Of a stretch of 64,000 nt of DNA, positions 44,978 to 54,641 are shown in pieces. The translations under genes and the position numbers were made by a program. Below the pieces are notes generated by a model. It ran no database searches. It was not told the DNA's origin and was given only the letters and a program-made list of their open reading frames with translations. The stretch is from Candidatus Trichofilum aggregatum (GTDB lineage Bacteria; Chloroflexota; Anaerolineae; Promineifilales; Promineifilaceae), in assembly GCA_016716885.1 (NCBI GenBank), contig JADJUV010000021.1, positions 1 through 64,000 on the forward strand. The letters run 5' to 3'. How positions within the stretch are numbered: position 1 is the first letter of the stretch; every line of letters starts with the position of its first letter.

Positions 44978-46162
44978 ATGAGTAATTTTCAGAGTAATCA
45001 ACATTCACAGTACATTGATGACCCCGATCACCCCCTTGCCTTCTTACTCGAAGAAGACCTGAACCTCAATCCACCCTCAGTGGGCGAAATTCGCACCGGT
45101 GAAATCGTCGCCATTCGTAACAACGAGATTCTGGTAGACATTGGCGCCAAGTCCGAAGCCATCATCCCCCAAGATGAACTAGATGAGTTAGGTAAGGATC
45201 TGCGTAACCACCTGAAACTAGGTGAACAAATTGCCGTCTATATCGTTAACCCTGAAGATGAAGACGGTAATATTATCGTCTCCTACAGCCGGGCCACCGA
45301 AGAACAAGATTGGCACCTGGCTCAGGATTTATTGGCCTCCCAAGATGTGTACAACAGTCAGGTGATTGGGTACAACAAAGGAGGCTTGCTTATCAAAGTA
45401 GGACTTCTGCGTGGTTTCGTACCCATCTCCCAGATTGGGGGACATCTACATAATAGCCGCAATGCCGAAGATCAGTTACGCCAACGGGTTGGTAGCTCAC
45501 TGGCCTGCAAGGTCATTGAAGTAGAACGAGAGCGCAACCGGCTAATTCTGTCGGAAAAAGCGGCCGCGAAAGAAATGCGCGCCAGCCAGCGTAGTCGGCT
45601 ACTCGAAGATTTGCGCGAAGGCGATATCCGCCCCGGTCGAGTCGTCAACCTGGCCCCCTTTGGTGCCTTTGTTGACATTGGCGGCATGGAAGGGCTGGTT
45701 CATCTCTCTGAATTAAGCTGGCGTCGCATTCATGACCCCGCCGAAGTACTTAAGATAAACGACGAGGTCAAAGCCTACGTATTGAGTGTTGATCGTGATC
45801 AGAAACGTATCGCCTTAAGTCTGAAACGTCTGGAACCAGATCCCTGGACGCAAATCGAATCATTGTATCAAGTGGGCCAACTCATCGAAGTCATCATCAC
45901 CAAACTTACAAAATATGGCGCCTTTGCCAGTCTCAATGATAGTTATCAGCTCGAAGGGCTGATCCACATCTCCGAACTGGCCGAAGGTCACATCAAACAT
46001 CCCCTCCGATGTTGTGCAAAAGATCAAATTGTCACCGCCCGCATCATTCGCATCAACGCAGACCAACGACAATTGGGACTTAGCATTAAGAAGGTCGCCT
46101 CAGACCAATACCTGGAGAGTGATTTAGGCTTGACTGAGGGAAGTAGAAATCGTTACAAGTGA
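44978..46162 (+). CDS. rpsA: Ribosomal protein S1 homologue with four S1 domains
   Basis: The 394-residue protein is four S1 RNA-binding OB-folds. Domain 1 is GEIRTGEIVAIRNNEILVDI, domain 2 YNSQVIGYNKGGLLIKVGLL, domain 3 GRVVNLAPFGAFVDIGGMEG with LVHLSELSW, and domain 4 GQLIEVIITKLTKYGAFASL with LIHISELA. Four-domain forms with these features occur in Gram-positive and Chloroflexota bacteria, where they assist mRNA binding by the 30S subunit or act as general RNA-binding proteins. The start at 44978 follows a promoter and a short hairpin leader, although the frame is open from 44816 in noncoding-looking DNA. No good Shine-Dalgarno is visible. A hairpin terminator follows at once. It might be an RNA-binding paralogue instead of the essential S1. 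Confidence 0.88.
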   Translation: MSNFQSNQHSQYIDDPDHPLAFLLEEDLNLNPPSVGEIRTGEIVAIRNNEILVDIGAKSEAIIPQDELDELGKDLRNHLKLGEQIAVYIVNPEDEDGNIIVSYSRATEEQDWHLAQDLLASQDVYNSQVIGYNKGGLLIKVGLLRGFVPISQIGGHLHNSRNAEDQLRQRVGSSLACKVIEVERERNRLILSEKAAAKEMRASQRSRLLEDLREGDIRPGRVVNLAPFGAFVDIGGMEGLVHLSELSWRRIHDPAEVLKINDEVKAYVLSVDRDQKRIALSLKRLEPDPWTQIESLYQVGQLIEVIITKLTKYGAFASLNDSYQLEGLIHISELAEGHIKHPLRCCAKDQIVTARIIRINADQRQLGLSIKKVASDQYLESDLGLTEGSRNRYK

Positions 46163-46190
46163 ACAGTGACACGTATTGTCACTGTTATTA
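46162..46190 (+). terminator. Hairpin terminator after the S1-protein gene
   Basis: AACAGTGAC (46162-46170) pairs with GTCACTGTT (46178-46186) over a 7-nt loop, followed by ATTAT. It begins at the last base of the stop codon. Confidence 0.7.
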
Positions 46191-46302
46191 TAGCTGTTCA
46201 GATAATCATTTGGGGTCTTTGTTCGTAGTGACCGCTTTAGCGGGTTAGTACTAGCCCGCTAAAGCGGTCGCTACAAACAGAATCTTTTTCTTGAAAGCTA
46301 TA
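46189..46302 (-). mobile_element. MITE-like CCGCTTTAGCGG repeat, copy 3 (inverted)
   Basis: The ends TATAGCTGTTCAGATAATC and TTGAAAGCTATA match the other copies in reverse orientation. The central arms hold GTGACCGCTTTAGCGGGTTA and its partner with one substitution. It is inserted directly behind the S1-gene terminator. Confidence 0.75.
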
Positions 46303-46405
46303 GTCACTGATAACGAAGAACTGATAACTGATCTGTGGGGGAATTTATCAAACCGTTGAAGGCGTTGGAGGGTTACCTTCACTGTTTATCATCGAGGTAA
46401 GAGCC

Positions 46406-48952
46406 GTGGACTCCAAAAACTGGGAACGCTTCACCAAACGTGCACGACAGGTACTCAGCCTGGCACAAGAAGAAGCTGAGCGAATGAATCATAGTTATAT
46501 AGGTAGCGAACACGTCCTCATCGGCTTGCTCCGCGAAGAAGGCGGCGTGGCGGGAAAAGTGTTGCGTGAATTAGGGTTGGAAGCCGTGCGTGTGCAAAAA
46601 ATGGTGGAACGCATGAGCGGGGGAAAAGTATCACGCACCCCCTTCACAAAAGTGGAACTCGCCCCAACTACCAAACGTATCTTGCAACTGGCTTACGATG
46701 AAGCCCGGCGCATGGGACAACATTACATCAGCACAGAACATCTCTTATTAGCTCTAGCACGGGAAACAACCGGCCCAGCGATGGATGTTCTGCGTAAATT
46801 TGGCGTCAGCCCGGAGCAGATCCGTCGCCAGACACGCCGCATGTTGAAAGAAAGTCCCGCCTCATCTGGTAATGAACCGGTGGCGGAAAAAGTGGGGGCT
46901 GGTGCGGCCCGTGCCAAGAAAGAAAAGAGCAAAACGCCGCTGGTAGACCAATTGGCTACCGACCTGACCTCGTTGGCTGAAGAGGGCAAACTTGATCCGG
47001 TGGTGGGGCGTCGTATGGAAATTGAACGGGTCATTCAGATTTTGGCCCGTCGTACCAAGAATAACCCAGCCCTCATCGGTGAACCCGGTGTGGGTAAGAC
47101 GGCCATCGTGGAAGGGTTAGCCCAGAAAATAGTCGATGGCGAAGTGCCCGAAATATTGCAGAACAAACGGGTTTTACAATTGGATGTCGGTTCTCTAGTC
47201 GCTGGAACAATGTACCGGGGACAATTTGAGGAACGGCTCAAGCGGGTTATCGAAGAACTCAAACAAGGGGATGCCATCCTCTTTATTGATGAAGTTCATA
47301 TGCTGGTGGGTGCTGGTTCGGCCGGTAGTTCGGTTGATGCGGCCAACATTCTGAAGCCAGCCCTGGCGCGGGGTGAGTTGCAGTGCATCGGCGCAACTAC
47401 GTTGGATGAGTACCGCAAGTACATCGAGAGTGACGCTGCTTTGGAGCGCCGCTTCCAACCGGTACGGGTAGATGAACCCTCACAAGATGAAGCCGTCCAG
47501 ATTTTGCATGGCATTAAGAAAGCTTACGAACAACACCATAATCTGGCGATTAGTGATGAGGCCATCGCGGCCGCAGTCAAACTGTCCGCTCGTTACGTCA
47601 CGGAACGGTTCTTGCCCGACAAGGCCATTGACCTGATTGACGAAGGGGCCTCCCGCGTGCGCATGTATCGCGCTCCCCAATCTACCAATATCCGCGAAGC
47701 GTATGACAACCTGCGCGAAATTCGTGAGGAACGAAACTTCGTCTTGGAAGAAGGACGATTTGAGGACGCGGCCGCGCTCCGTGAGCAAGAAGAAGAAATT
47801 CAGCGGCAACTGGATCAGTTACGCGCTGGCGGGGTTGACCCGGAGCATCTCCTGTTGCTGACGGCCGAAGACATCGCCGAAGTGCTTTCTATGTGGACTG
47901 GCATTCCCGTGTCCCAGCTAACGGCAGAAGAATCGGCTCGTTTGTTACGGATGGAAGCCGAACTCAAAAAAGCGATTGTCGGTCAAGAAGAGGCTATCAT
48001 TGCCATCGCCAAAGCGGTGCGCCGGGCGCGGGCTGGCCTGAAAAGCCCACGTCGGCCAATTGGCTCATTCCTCTTCCTTGGCCCTACCGGTGTCGGCAAA
48101 ACGGAATTAACCAAAGCATTGGCGAAATTCTTGTTTGGCTCAGAAGAGGCCCTCATTCAGTTGGATATGTCGGAGTTCATGGAACGACATACGGTGGCGC
48201 GTCTGTTAGGCTCACCTCCCGGCTATGTAGGGTATGATGACGCCGGTCAGTTGACGGAAGCGATTCGCCGACGCCCCTACTCTATTGTCGTTTTTGACGA
48301 AATTGAGAAGGCCCACCCTGAAGTGTTTAATATCCTGCTCCAGATTATGGAAGAGGGGCATCTCTCGGATGCCAAGGGGCACAAAGTTGATTTCCGCAAT
48401 GCGATGATCATTATGACATCCAATGTGGGCGCATCTACGATTAAGCGCGGCCCGAACCTGGGCTTTTCGTTCCAGCAGGACGCGGCCGCGGCCGCTGATC
48501 ACGCTCATGGTGAGATGCGGAAGAAGCTCATGGACGAACTCAAGCATAATTTCCGGCCTGAGTTCATCAATCGGGTGGATAGCATTATTGTCTTCCGTGA
48601 GTTGAGCAAAGCCGACATCCGCCAGATCGTGAATATCATGATCCTTGAGGTCAACGAACGGTTAGTCGAATATGAATTGAACCTTTCGGCAACTGATGAA
48701 GCGCGGGACTGGTTGGCGGAAAACGGTTATAACCCTGAGTTTGGGGCGCGGCCGCTACGTCGCACTGTCCAGATGGAAGTAGAAGATCGTTTGTCGGATT
48801 CCCTTTTAGCTGGTGAATTTAAGGCGGGGGATGATGTGATGGTCGGTGTGGCGGAAAATCAGATTACGCTTACCCTCAATGAGCCGAAGGTGCAAGAACC
48901 GGAAGGGGAAGAGGACGAAGGGCTGGAAGTAGAAGCCGTACCGCTGTTATAA
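46406..48952 (+). CDS. clpC: ATP-dependent Clp protease ATP-binding subunit ClpC
   Basis: ClpC unfolds proteins for ClpP and acts with adaptors such as ClpS, encoded at 30592. The 848-residue product starts with a GTG behind GAGGTAAG. Two Clp_N repeats (about 5-140: FTKRARQVLSLAQEEAERM and TTKRILQLAYDEARRMGQHY) are followed by AAA domain 1 with GEPGVGKT near 226 and LFIDEVHMLVGAG, the UVR-containing M domain EGRFEDAAALREQEEEIQRQL near 455, AAA domain 2 with GPTGVGKT near 559, and a C-terminal D2-small domain. The sequence PDLGFSF region holds an Ala5 insertion at a double GCGGCCGC. The last 20 residues are acidic. A strong terminator follows. Confidence 0.97.
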   Translation: MDSKNWERFTKRARQVLSLAQEEAERMNHSYIGSEHVLIGLLREEGGVAGKVLRELGLEAVRVQKMVERMSGGKVSRTPFTKVELAPTTKRILQLAYDEARRMGQHYISTEHLLLALARETTGPAMDVLRKFGVSPEQIRRQTRRMLKESPASSGNEPVAEKVGAGAARAKKEKSKTPLVDQLATDLTSLAEEGKLDPVVGRRMEIERVIQILARRTKNNPALIGEPGVGKTAIVEGLAQKIVDGEVPEILQNKRVLQLDVGSLVAGTMYRGQFEERLKRVIEELKQGDAILFIDEVHMLVGAGSAGSSVDAANILKPALARGELQCIGATTLDEYRKYIESDAALERRFQPVRVDEPSQDEAVQILHGIKKAYEQHHNLAISDEAIAAAVKLSARYVTERFLPDKAIDLIDEGASRVRMYRAPQSTNIREAYDNLREIREERNFVLEEGRFEDAAALREQEEEIQRQLDQLRAGGVDPEHLLLLTAEDIAEVLSMWTGIPVSQLTAEESARLLRMEAELKKAIVGQEEAIIAIAKAVRRARAGLKSPRRPIGSFLFLGPTGVGKTELTKALAKFLFGSEEALIQLDMSEFMERHTVARLLGSPPGYVGYDDAGQLTEAIRRRPYSIVVFDEIEKAHPEVFNILLQIMEEGHLSDAKGHKVDFRNAMIIMTSNVGASTIKRGPNLGFSFQQDAAAAADHAHGEMRKKLMDELKHNFRPEFINRVDSIIVFRELSKADIRQIVNIMILEVNERLVEYELNLSATDEARDWLAENGYNPEFGARPLRRTVQMEVEDRLSDSLLAGEFKAGDDVMVGVAENQITLTLNEPKVQEPEGEEDEGLEVEAVPLL

Positions 48953-49020
48953 TCCTCAGACAAATAAGTATCGTTCCTGACTCAAGTTGTTTGACGAAGG
49001 ACGAATGACCAAAGAAAAAA

Positions 49021-49061
49021 AGAACCCCGGAACGTGTGAACGTTCCGGGGTTCTTTTTTTT
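49021..49061 (+). terminator. Strong rho-independent terminator of clpC
   Basis: AGAACCCCGGAACG (49021-49034) pairs with CGTTCCGGGGTTCT (49041-49054) over a 6-nt loop and is followed by T7. The stem is 14 bp and perfect. Confidence 0.95.
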
Positions 49062-49098
49062 CTAGTAGCGCTTTGCAGAAGCGTTTAGTAGATTTAGT

Positions 49099-49258
49099 CC
49101 GAGCCCACCCCCCCCAAAGGAAGGGGCGGCGCGGTTTTCGGCGCCGAAAAGGCCGAATTCCCCGCCCCTGGGGGCGGGGTTAGGGGCGGGGGTTCCGGCG
49201 ACAAACTGATAACAAATCTTGTCATAAAAACATAAGCCCACCTTTCGTAAAGACGCCC
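49099..49258 (-). repeat. Three-hairpin repeat, inverted copy with border
   Basis: Read on the minus strand: a GCGCCGAAAACCGCGCCG hairpin, the left C/G hairpin CCCCGCCCCTGGGGGCGGGG, the CCGGCGACAAAC border and a degenerate AAACATAAGCCCACC...CTTTCGTAAAGACG portion, in the same order as copy 1 at 15507. It lies in the spacer between clpC and the receptor gene. Confidence 0.72.
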
Positions 49259-49332
49259 TATACGGTCAACGGGCATAATCTGACATTTTTCCCCTCGCTC
49301 TATCGCCGCGTCGGGTCTAGTCGCTTCAAACC

Positions 49333-52300
49333 TCACACCTTCTTCTTCACCGGGCGCTCCGTCCCATTGCTTTCATATAACTTGCTCAGGCTTTTATTCC
49401 GCGCCACCCATAATCCTACCAACCCAATCTTCAGCTCATACAGCGAGGCAACCTCATCACCCACTTCACGCAAGATGTCCCGCTGTACCAGCCGGTTCAG
49501 GGCGGTTGTCACCTCGGCGGGGGTGAGATGGATGTTGTAACGGCCCAGGTATTGCAGTAAATCGGTCGGGTAGAAAGGGCGCTCTCTATCCATCAGGTGG
49601 GCCGCGGCCGTCAACAAGGCTCGCTCGGCCTGGGATGATTGTTGCCACAGGTAAGCAAAATGGGCTTCACCCAGGCTGAGCATCTGATCCAGAGTGGCGT
49701 TGACATCGGAGATGGTGATGTAGGGGTTTTTCTGCTCGTTGGCCCGGTTAACCAGGGTGTAGCAGACCAGTTGCAGAAAGTAGGGATGCCCTGCGGTCAC
49801 TCGCAACACCTTCTCCAGCGAGAGATCATCGTAAACCAGATGGGGTGAGACGGGTTCAGTAATGAGACGGGTCGCGGCCGCGTCGTCTAAAAAGCCAATC
49901 TCCCCATGCAAGGCAATATTAAACAAGACCGACCAGTAATCACTACTCATCTCCTCCAGCCGGTGCGTGCCTACAAAGACAAAACTTAGCCCCTGGGCAT
50001 GTTGCATGAGATGGCGCAGATAGGTAAAAAACGTAGGCGGCAAAATACCATCATTCACCAGATTCTGGAACGCCTCAAACTCATCCAAAACGAGGAGCAG
50101 GGTTGTGCCTGGGGGCAGAAGGGACTGAGCATAAGGAATAAATTGCCGCTGGAACAGGTGGGTGGGTTCTCATCCCAGGCGGAACGCTCTGGCACATCGA
50201 GTTGATACCCTTTGGCACTGAGTGCATCGCCCATGGCCCAGGCCAGGTCATAAAGCAAAGCGGCCATCCCTGACACCACCCCCAACGATTGACAATCTAT
50301 GTAAACGGCCAGCAAATTGGGCGGCAGATGTTGATCCAGCCGCAGCAGGGCCGAAGTTTTGCCCGTGCGGCGCTGCCCTACCATGATCAGCACCCGGTTT
50401 TGGTCGGGATGTCCGGCATTCTCGGCAATAAAACGGAAGAATCGCTCCCGCCCCACGAACAATGAACTGTGCCGACGCAGCGGTGTACCAGGAGAATACG
50501 GGTTGATGACCGGCGTGAACTCCTTTATGGGCGGCAAAAGGGAAACCATGTCGGCAAAGGCCAGGAATTTATCGGGGCGATGGCGATCATCGTAGCGGAC
50601 GTGACAAACCAGGCGGAAGCGGTCCATAACCTGAGGGGCGATGAGGAAACTGACCTCGCGGCCGCGGCCCGGCGGCAGGAAAGTGATGGTTTGTGGCGCA
50701 CTTTTTAGCTCAAAGGCCGGGTCATGTTCCAAGCTGACGCTGATGTTTTCGGCCGGGGCGCGGCCGCGATTCCTGATCTCCAGCGTCACTTCCGTTTCCG
50801 CCTCAGCCACAATGCGGCGGGTCTTTAGCCGGATATCCAGGCTGGCCTGACCGTGAATCTCCTCGATGGCGGCTGTGACTAACCCCAGCCACCGTTCAAT
50901 AATGGCCGTCATCAGGCTTTTTTCCAGCCGGTTGACCTGCCAGGTAACCCGTTCACTAAGCTGACGCAATAAATCGTGGGCGTCGTTGAGGTAAACCAGT
51001 TGATCGCCCGCTTCTTCCACACGCATACTGTCACCAAAGCGGGTGATAACGGGCAAAAGAGCATCGAGGGACATGGCGGGGCGTTCGGCGCGGCCGCGGA
51101 TACGAAGCGCTTCGATAAGTTGCGGCCGCAATAAACTCAGCTCCGTAATCGAAGGGGCCACCAGTAGCTGTTGCGCCGTGCGAAAGGTCGCTGACCACCA
51201 GGACGAATCACGCCACCCAGGCTTCATCTTATCCGCTTCATCCAGGGCACTGAGAATAATGGGCAACCCGGCTTCCGGTCGGGCCGCCAGGAGAAACAGC
51301 CCATCTACCAATCCCGCCAAAGATTGATTCCCATCCAGGCGAGCTTGATTCGCCAATCCCAGCAAAAAGCCCGGCGAATCAGCATTCAGGTTATAAGCTA
51401 CCCGGATCATATTCAGAGTCGTGGCCGGTTGCTTCTGCAAGCGGCGGTAAAACCGACGCGCCCGCACATCCGGTTGCCAGGAGCGGCGCAGAAAAGCGCC
51501 ACTAAACCCCACCACCAACGTCACCGCCATAACCGCCATCACCGTGAGCAGGCTATTATCCGGGGTCGGTACAATCAGCGGCGGCGGCCCCGCCTGCGGC
51601 TCAATTACCCCGGAATGCACATCATCATGGTAAATAAAGCGATACCGAACCGCTTCACTCGTGACTGGCGGCTGGATCAGCCAGAACAGCACCTCACTGC
51701 GCTGAGCCAGCTTTTCCACCTCAGAAACCCAGCTATTCGTAACCGGGTCAAATAGTTCCAGCCGCACACCCACCGTTTCATTGACCTCAATGTTTATTAC
51801 CGAGATATTGAAACTATAGGCAGCACCTTGAACTTCCGCGAATGGGTTAAGCAAGAGCGGCGGCCGATTGACCTGCTTCTGAAAAAGGCGCACCACCCCC
51901 GTTTCCGTGATGGCGACCAATTCGGCCGGTTGCTCGGCCCGTCGCTGAATGGCCGTCAGGTGAAAAATCTCACCGGCCATCTCCAGGCGATCCCAAATTT
52001 CCTGGTTGCCATCGGCCGCATACAGGCTAACAACCCCATCACGGGTTCCCACAGCGATATCCGGCACGACATCGCCGTTCAGATCACCCCAATAAAAGGC
52101 CGAAATACGCCCCATGTCGTTGAGACGCCATAACTCAGCGGGTGAAGGATCGCCAATAAACCCCAGGCAGATGAGTTGCTCTTCTTCGGTGGCAATAAAA
52201 ATGGCATTGCCGCCAATGAAGGTATTGATGGGTGTGCTCTGGCTGTTGTACTCCCACAGCAGTCGGCCCTCGGGGCCTAACCCACGCACGATACCATCCT

Positions 52301-54476
52301 GACCAGTGACAATCAATTGGGAAGGGGGCAACCCTTCCGGCGTGATGGTTTGCAGGCTGACAATGTCTTGGAGATAGGCCAACTGATTCTTGAGAGAGCC
52401 TTTGTTGCTCATGAAATGAATCAGGTTGGATTGTGAGGTGGCGGCCAGTTCTAGACGATTGTTTTGACTGATGTAATACCAAACTAGCTGATCAATACGG
52501 CCCGTCAGGTTGGTTTGCCAGAGGAGTTCGCCACTTATCGAATACGCATGAATCTGCCCGTCTATCGTGCCCACAAGGATCTCGGGGCGCCCTTCCTGGT
52601 TAATATCGGTGACGAGCAGGCTGGTGATGAAGACAGGTAGCTGAATGCCCTCTCCCCAGGTGGGATCGGGCAGGCCATCATTGGGGCGTAACAGTTGAAT
52701 GTGTCCGGTGTAGCTTTGGGTGCCCTGGGGGTTGGTTTTGCTGCGGTTGTAAACGACGACGATGTTGGGTTGGCGTTTGGTGTCGGTATGGGCCAGGGCG
52801 GTCTGGCGGATGATGCCCCCTAGTTCGGTGGACCACTGGCGGCTACCATCACTGCTCTGGATGAGATAGAGAATGCCGCCTTCGGTACCGATGAGTAGCT
52901 CTTGTTGCCCGTCGTCTTCGGTGTCTAGAACCAGGCTGGTTTGCGGCCGCGTGTCGAGCCGGTAGTTCCAAAATTCGATGTTACGGCCCGGCCCAAACCC
53001 CGGATCAATCAGTTCCAAGGTGCCAAACCCAGCCAGCAACAACTCTTCGCGGCCATCCCGGTTAACATCTACCAGCCGGGTCAGTCCCGTGGGCGAAGTC
53101 GTAGGAAAATCCGCACTCAGGATATGGCCGTCATTACTAAGCAGCAGCAACTGGGCCGGTTCGAGCGAGGTAAAGGTTGGGTTACTGCCGTTGGTCGTAC
53201 CCTCGGTAGGAATAACGGGCGTTAGCGTCACACCCCCTGGCTGACCTTCTGTTTCGCTTAAATCCTCGGGGCGAAAGGGGGGCGCGGTGACATTGTTCTC
53301 CGTGACGGGGCTGGGGGCCGCTGAGCGGGTTGTAGCCAGGGTAGCAACCAGGGCGATGGGTTGGGTCTGGCTGGTAGGGTTATTGGAGAGGGCAATAATG
53401 CCTTGATCGGGGCTGGTGGAAAGCTGGCTATCCCAGGTGGGCCGCCCGTCGGCGGAGTAGGCGATCAATCGGCCCACGGCCGTGCCGGCAAGCAAGTGGG
53501 GGATTTCATCCAGCCAGGCCATTTGCAGGATGGTGATTGATTTGTTAGCGGTGCGGAACCATCGTTCGGTGTTGCGCAGGCTGTCAAAGGTGTGAATGCG
53601 GCCGCGATCGGTGCCTACAACCACATCCTGAGCCAGATCAGGCCCAAAATCAGTGAAGATGAGGGCAGTAATTTGCCCTTCCACGGCCCTATCCCAAATG
53701 GCGTTGCCCTGGCTGTTTAACAGGGCCAGTTCACTAAACCCGCCAGAGGTAAAGTAGCTGAAGACGATTTCCTGAATACCATCACGGTCGGCATCGCCAA
53801 CCTGGATACGGGGATGAGCCTGGCTTTCGGCTCTGGCGTTACCGGTATATCGCCAAAGAAGTTTAGCCTCGCTATCGTAGAGACGTAATTGCCCGGAACT
53901 CAGGCTGACCAAAATATCATCGGTGCCGTCCTGGTTGTAATCAAACACGGCTAACCCGGCTGGCGTAACGGGCATGAGGCGAGTCCATAGTTCGTCCCCG
54001 TTTTCGTCCAGGAGAATGACGTGGGAATTGGTGAGGATGGCCAGGCCGCGGCCGCGAAGCGAGGGGCCGTTTCGGTCTAGCGCCTTGAGTTGAAGAACGC
54101 GGCTTGTGGCTGTGTAAGGGGTTGCCCAGAGCGCTTGCCCGGCAGAACTTAGGGCGGTGACTTTCGTGCCATCGGCTACCAAAACAAATTCATCAAAACT
54201 ATCGTCGTCCAGGTCGGCTACTTCCAGCAGGGTTATCTGGCCCGTGGCATCATATTGCCAGTAGGCGACAGAATCCGGTTGGGCACGGGTCGGGAGGGGG
54301 GCAAGTAAAAGGCCAACCGCCAGCAGTAAGCAACAAACAGTGAGGATAGAAGCCCCACGACGCCAACGCCTACGAACGAAGGACGCGGGTGGGCAAATTG
54401 GGGGCCGGCGTAATAGGGGCTGTGGCTCCGTTTTTTTATTTTTCATAGCCGACGCCATTTGGTTTGGCGTCACCAC
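49333..54476 (-). CDS. Membrane beta-propeller/P-loop NTPase receptor, frameshifted
   Basis: Frames 50055-54476 and 49333-50088 form one protein of about 1,714 residues. The break lies in ACCCACCCACC (50156-50170). Joined, it reads HLFQRQFIPYAQSLLPPGTT, then LLLVLDEFEAFQNLV. The N-terminus has a signal-anchor helix (about 41-66). An extracellular part of about 900 residues holds many FG-GAP/PQQ-like blades (VADLDDDSFDEFVLV, LVDVNRDGREELLLAG, WGDLNGDVVPDIAVG). A membrane helix follows near 980 (LLTVMAVMAVTLVVGFSGAF), then a cytoplasmic alpha-helical segment, an immunoglobulin-like CARDB-type domain near 1,228 and a STAND/AAA-type NTPase (VGRERFFRFI, Walker A GQRRTGKTS near 1,367, Walker B DEFE) with a winged-helix tail. 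It could sense a surface ligand. The NTPase-wHTH gene lies just upstream. Start uncertain (54446 or 54476). Confidence 0.85.
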
Positions 54477-54550
54477 TGGTTACGGCTAACCAATCACGGT
54501 TAAACTCACGAAAGGAATGAACCACAAAGGCGGTAGCAGTATCTATACAA

Positions 54551-54634
54551 CCCCTCACCCTAACCCTCTCCCCAGGGAGAGGGAACCAACTTCCCTCTCC
54601 CGAAGTGGGAGAGGGGCCAGGGGTGAAGGTAAGC
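54551..54634. repeat. CTCACCC...GGGTGAAGG palindromic repeat
   Basis: CCCTCACCCTAACCCTCTCC faces GGAGAGGGGCCAGGGGTGA in inverted order, with AACTTCCCTCTCCCGAAGT inside. A shorter relative lies at 32413-32466. It occupies the 165-bp gap between the two NTPase genes, which may be transcribed together. Confidence 0.6.
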
Positions 54635-54641
54635 TGTAATC

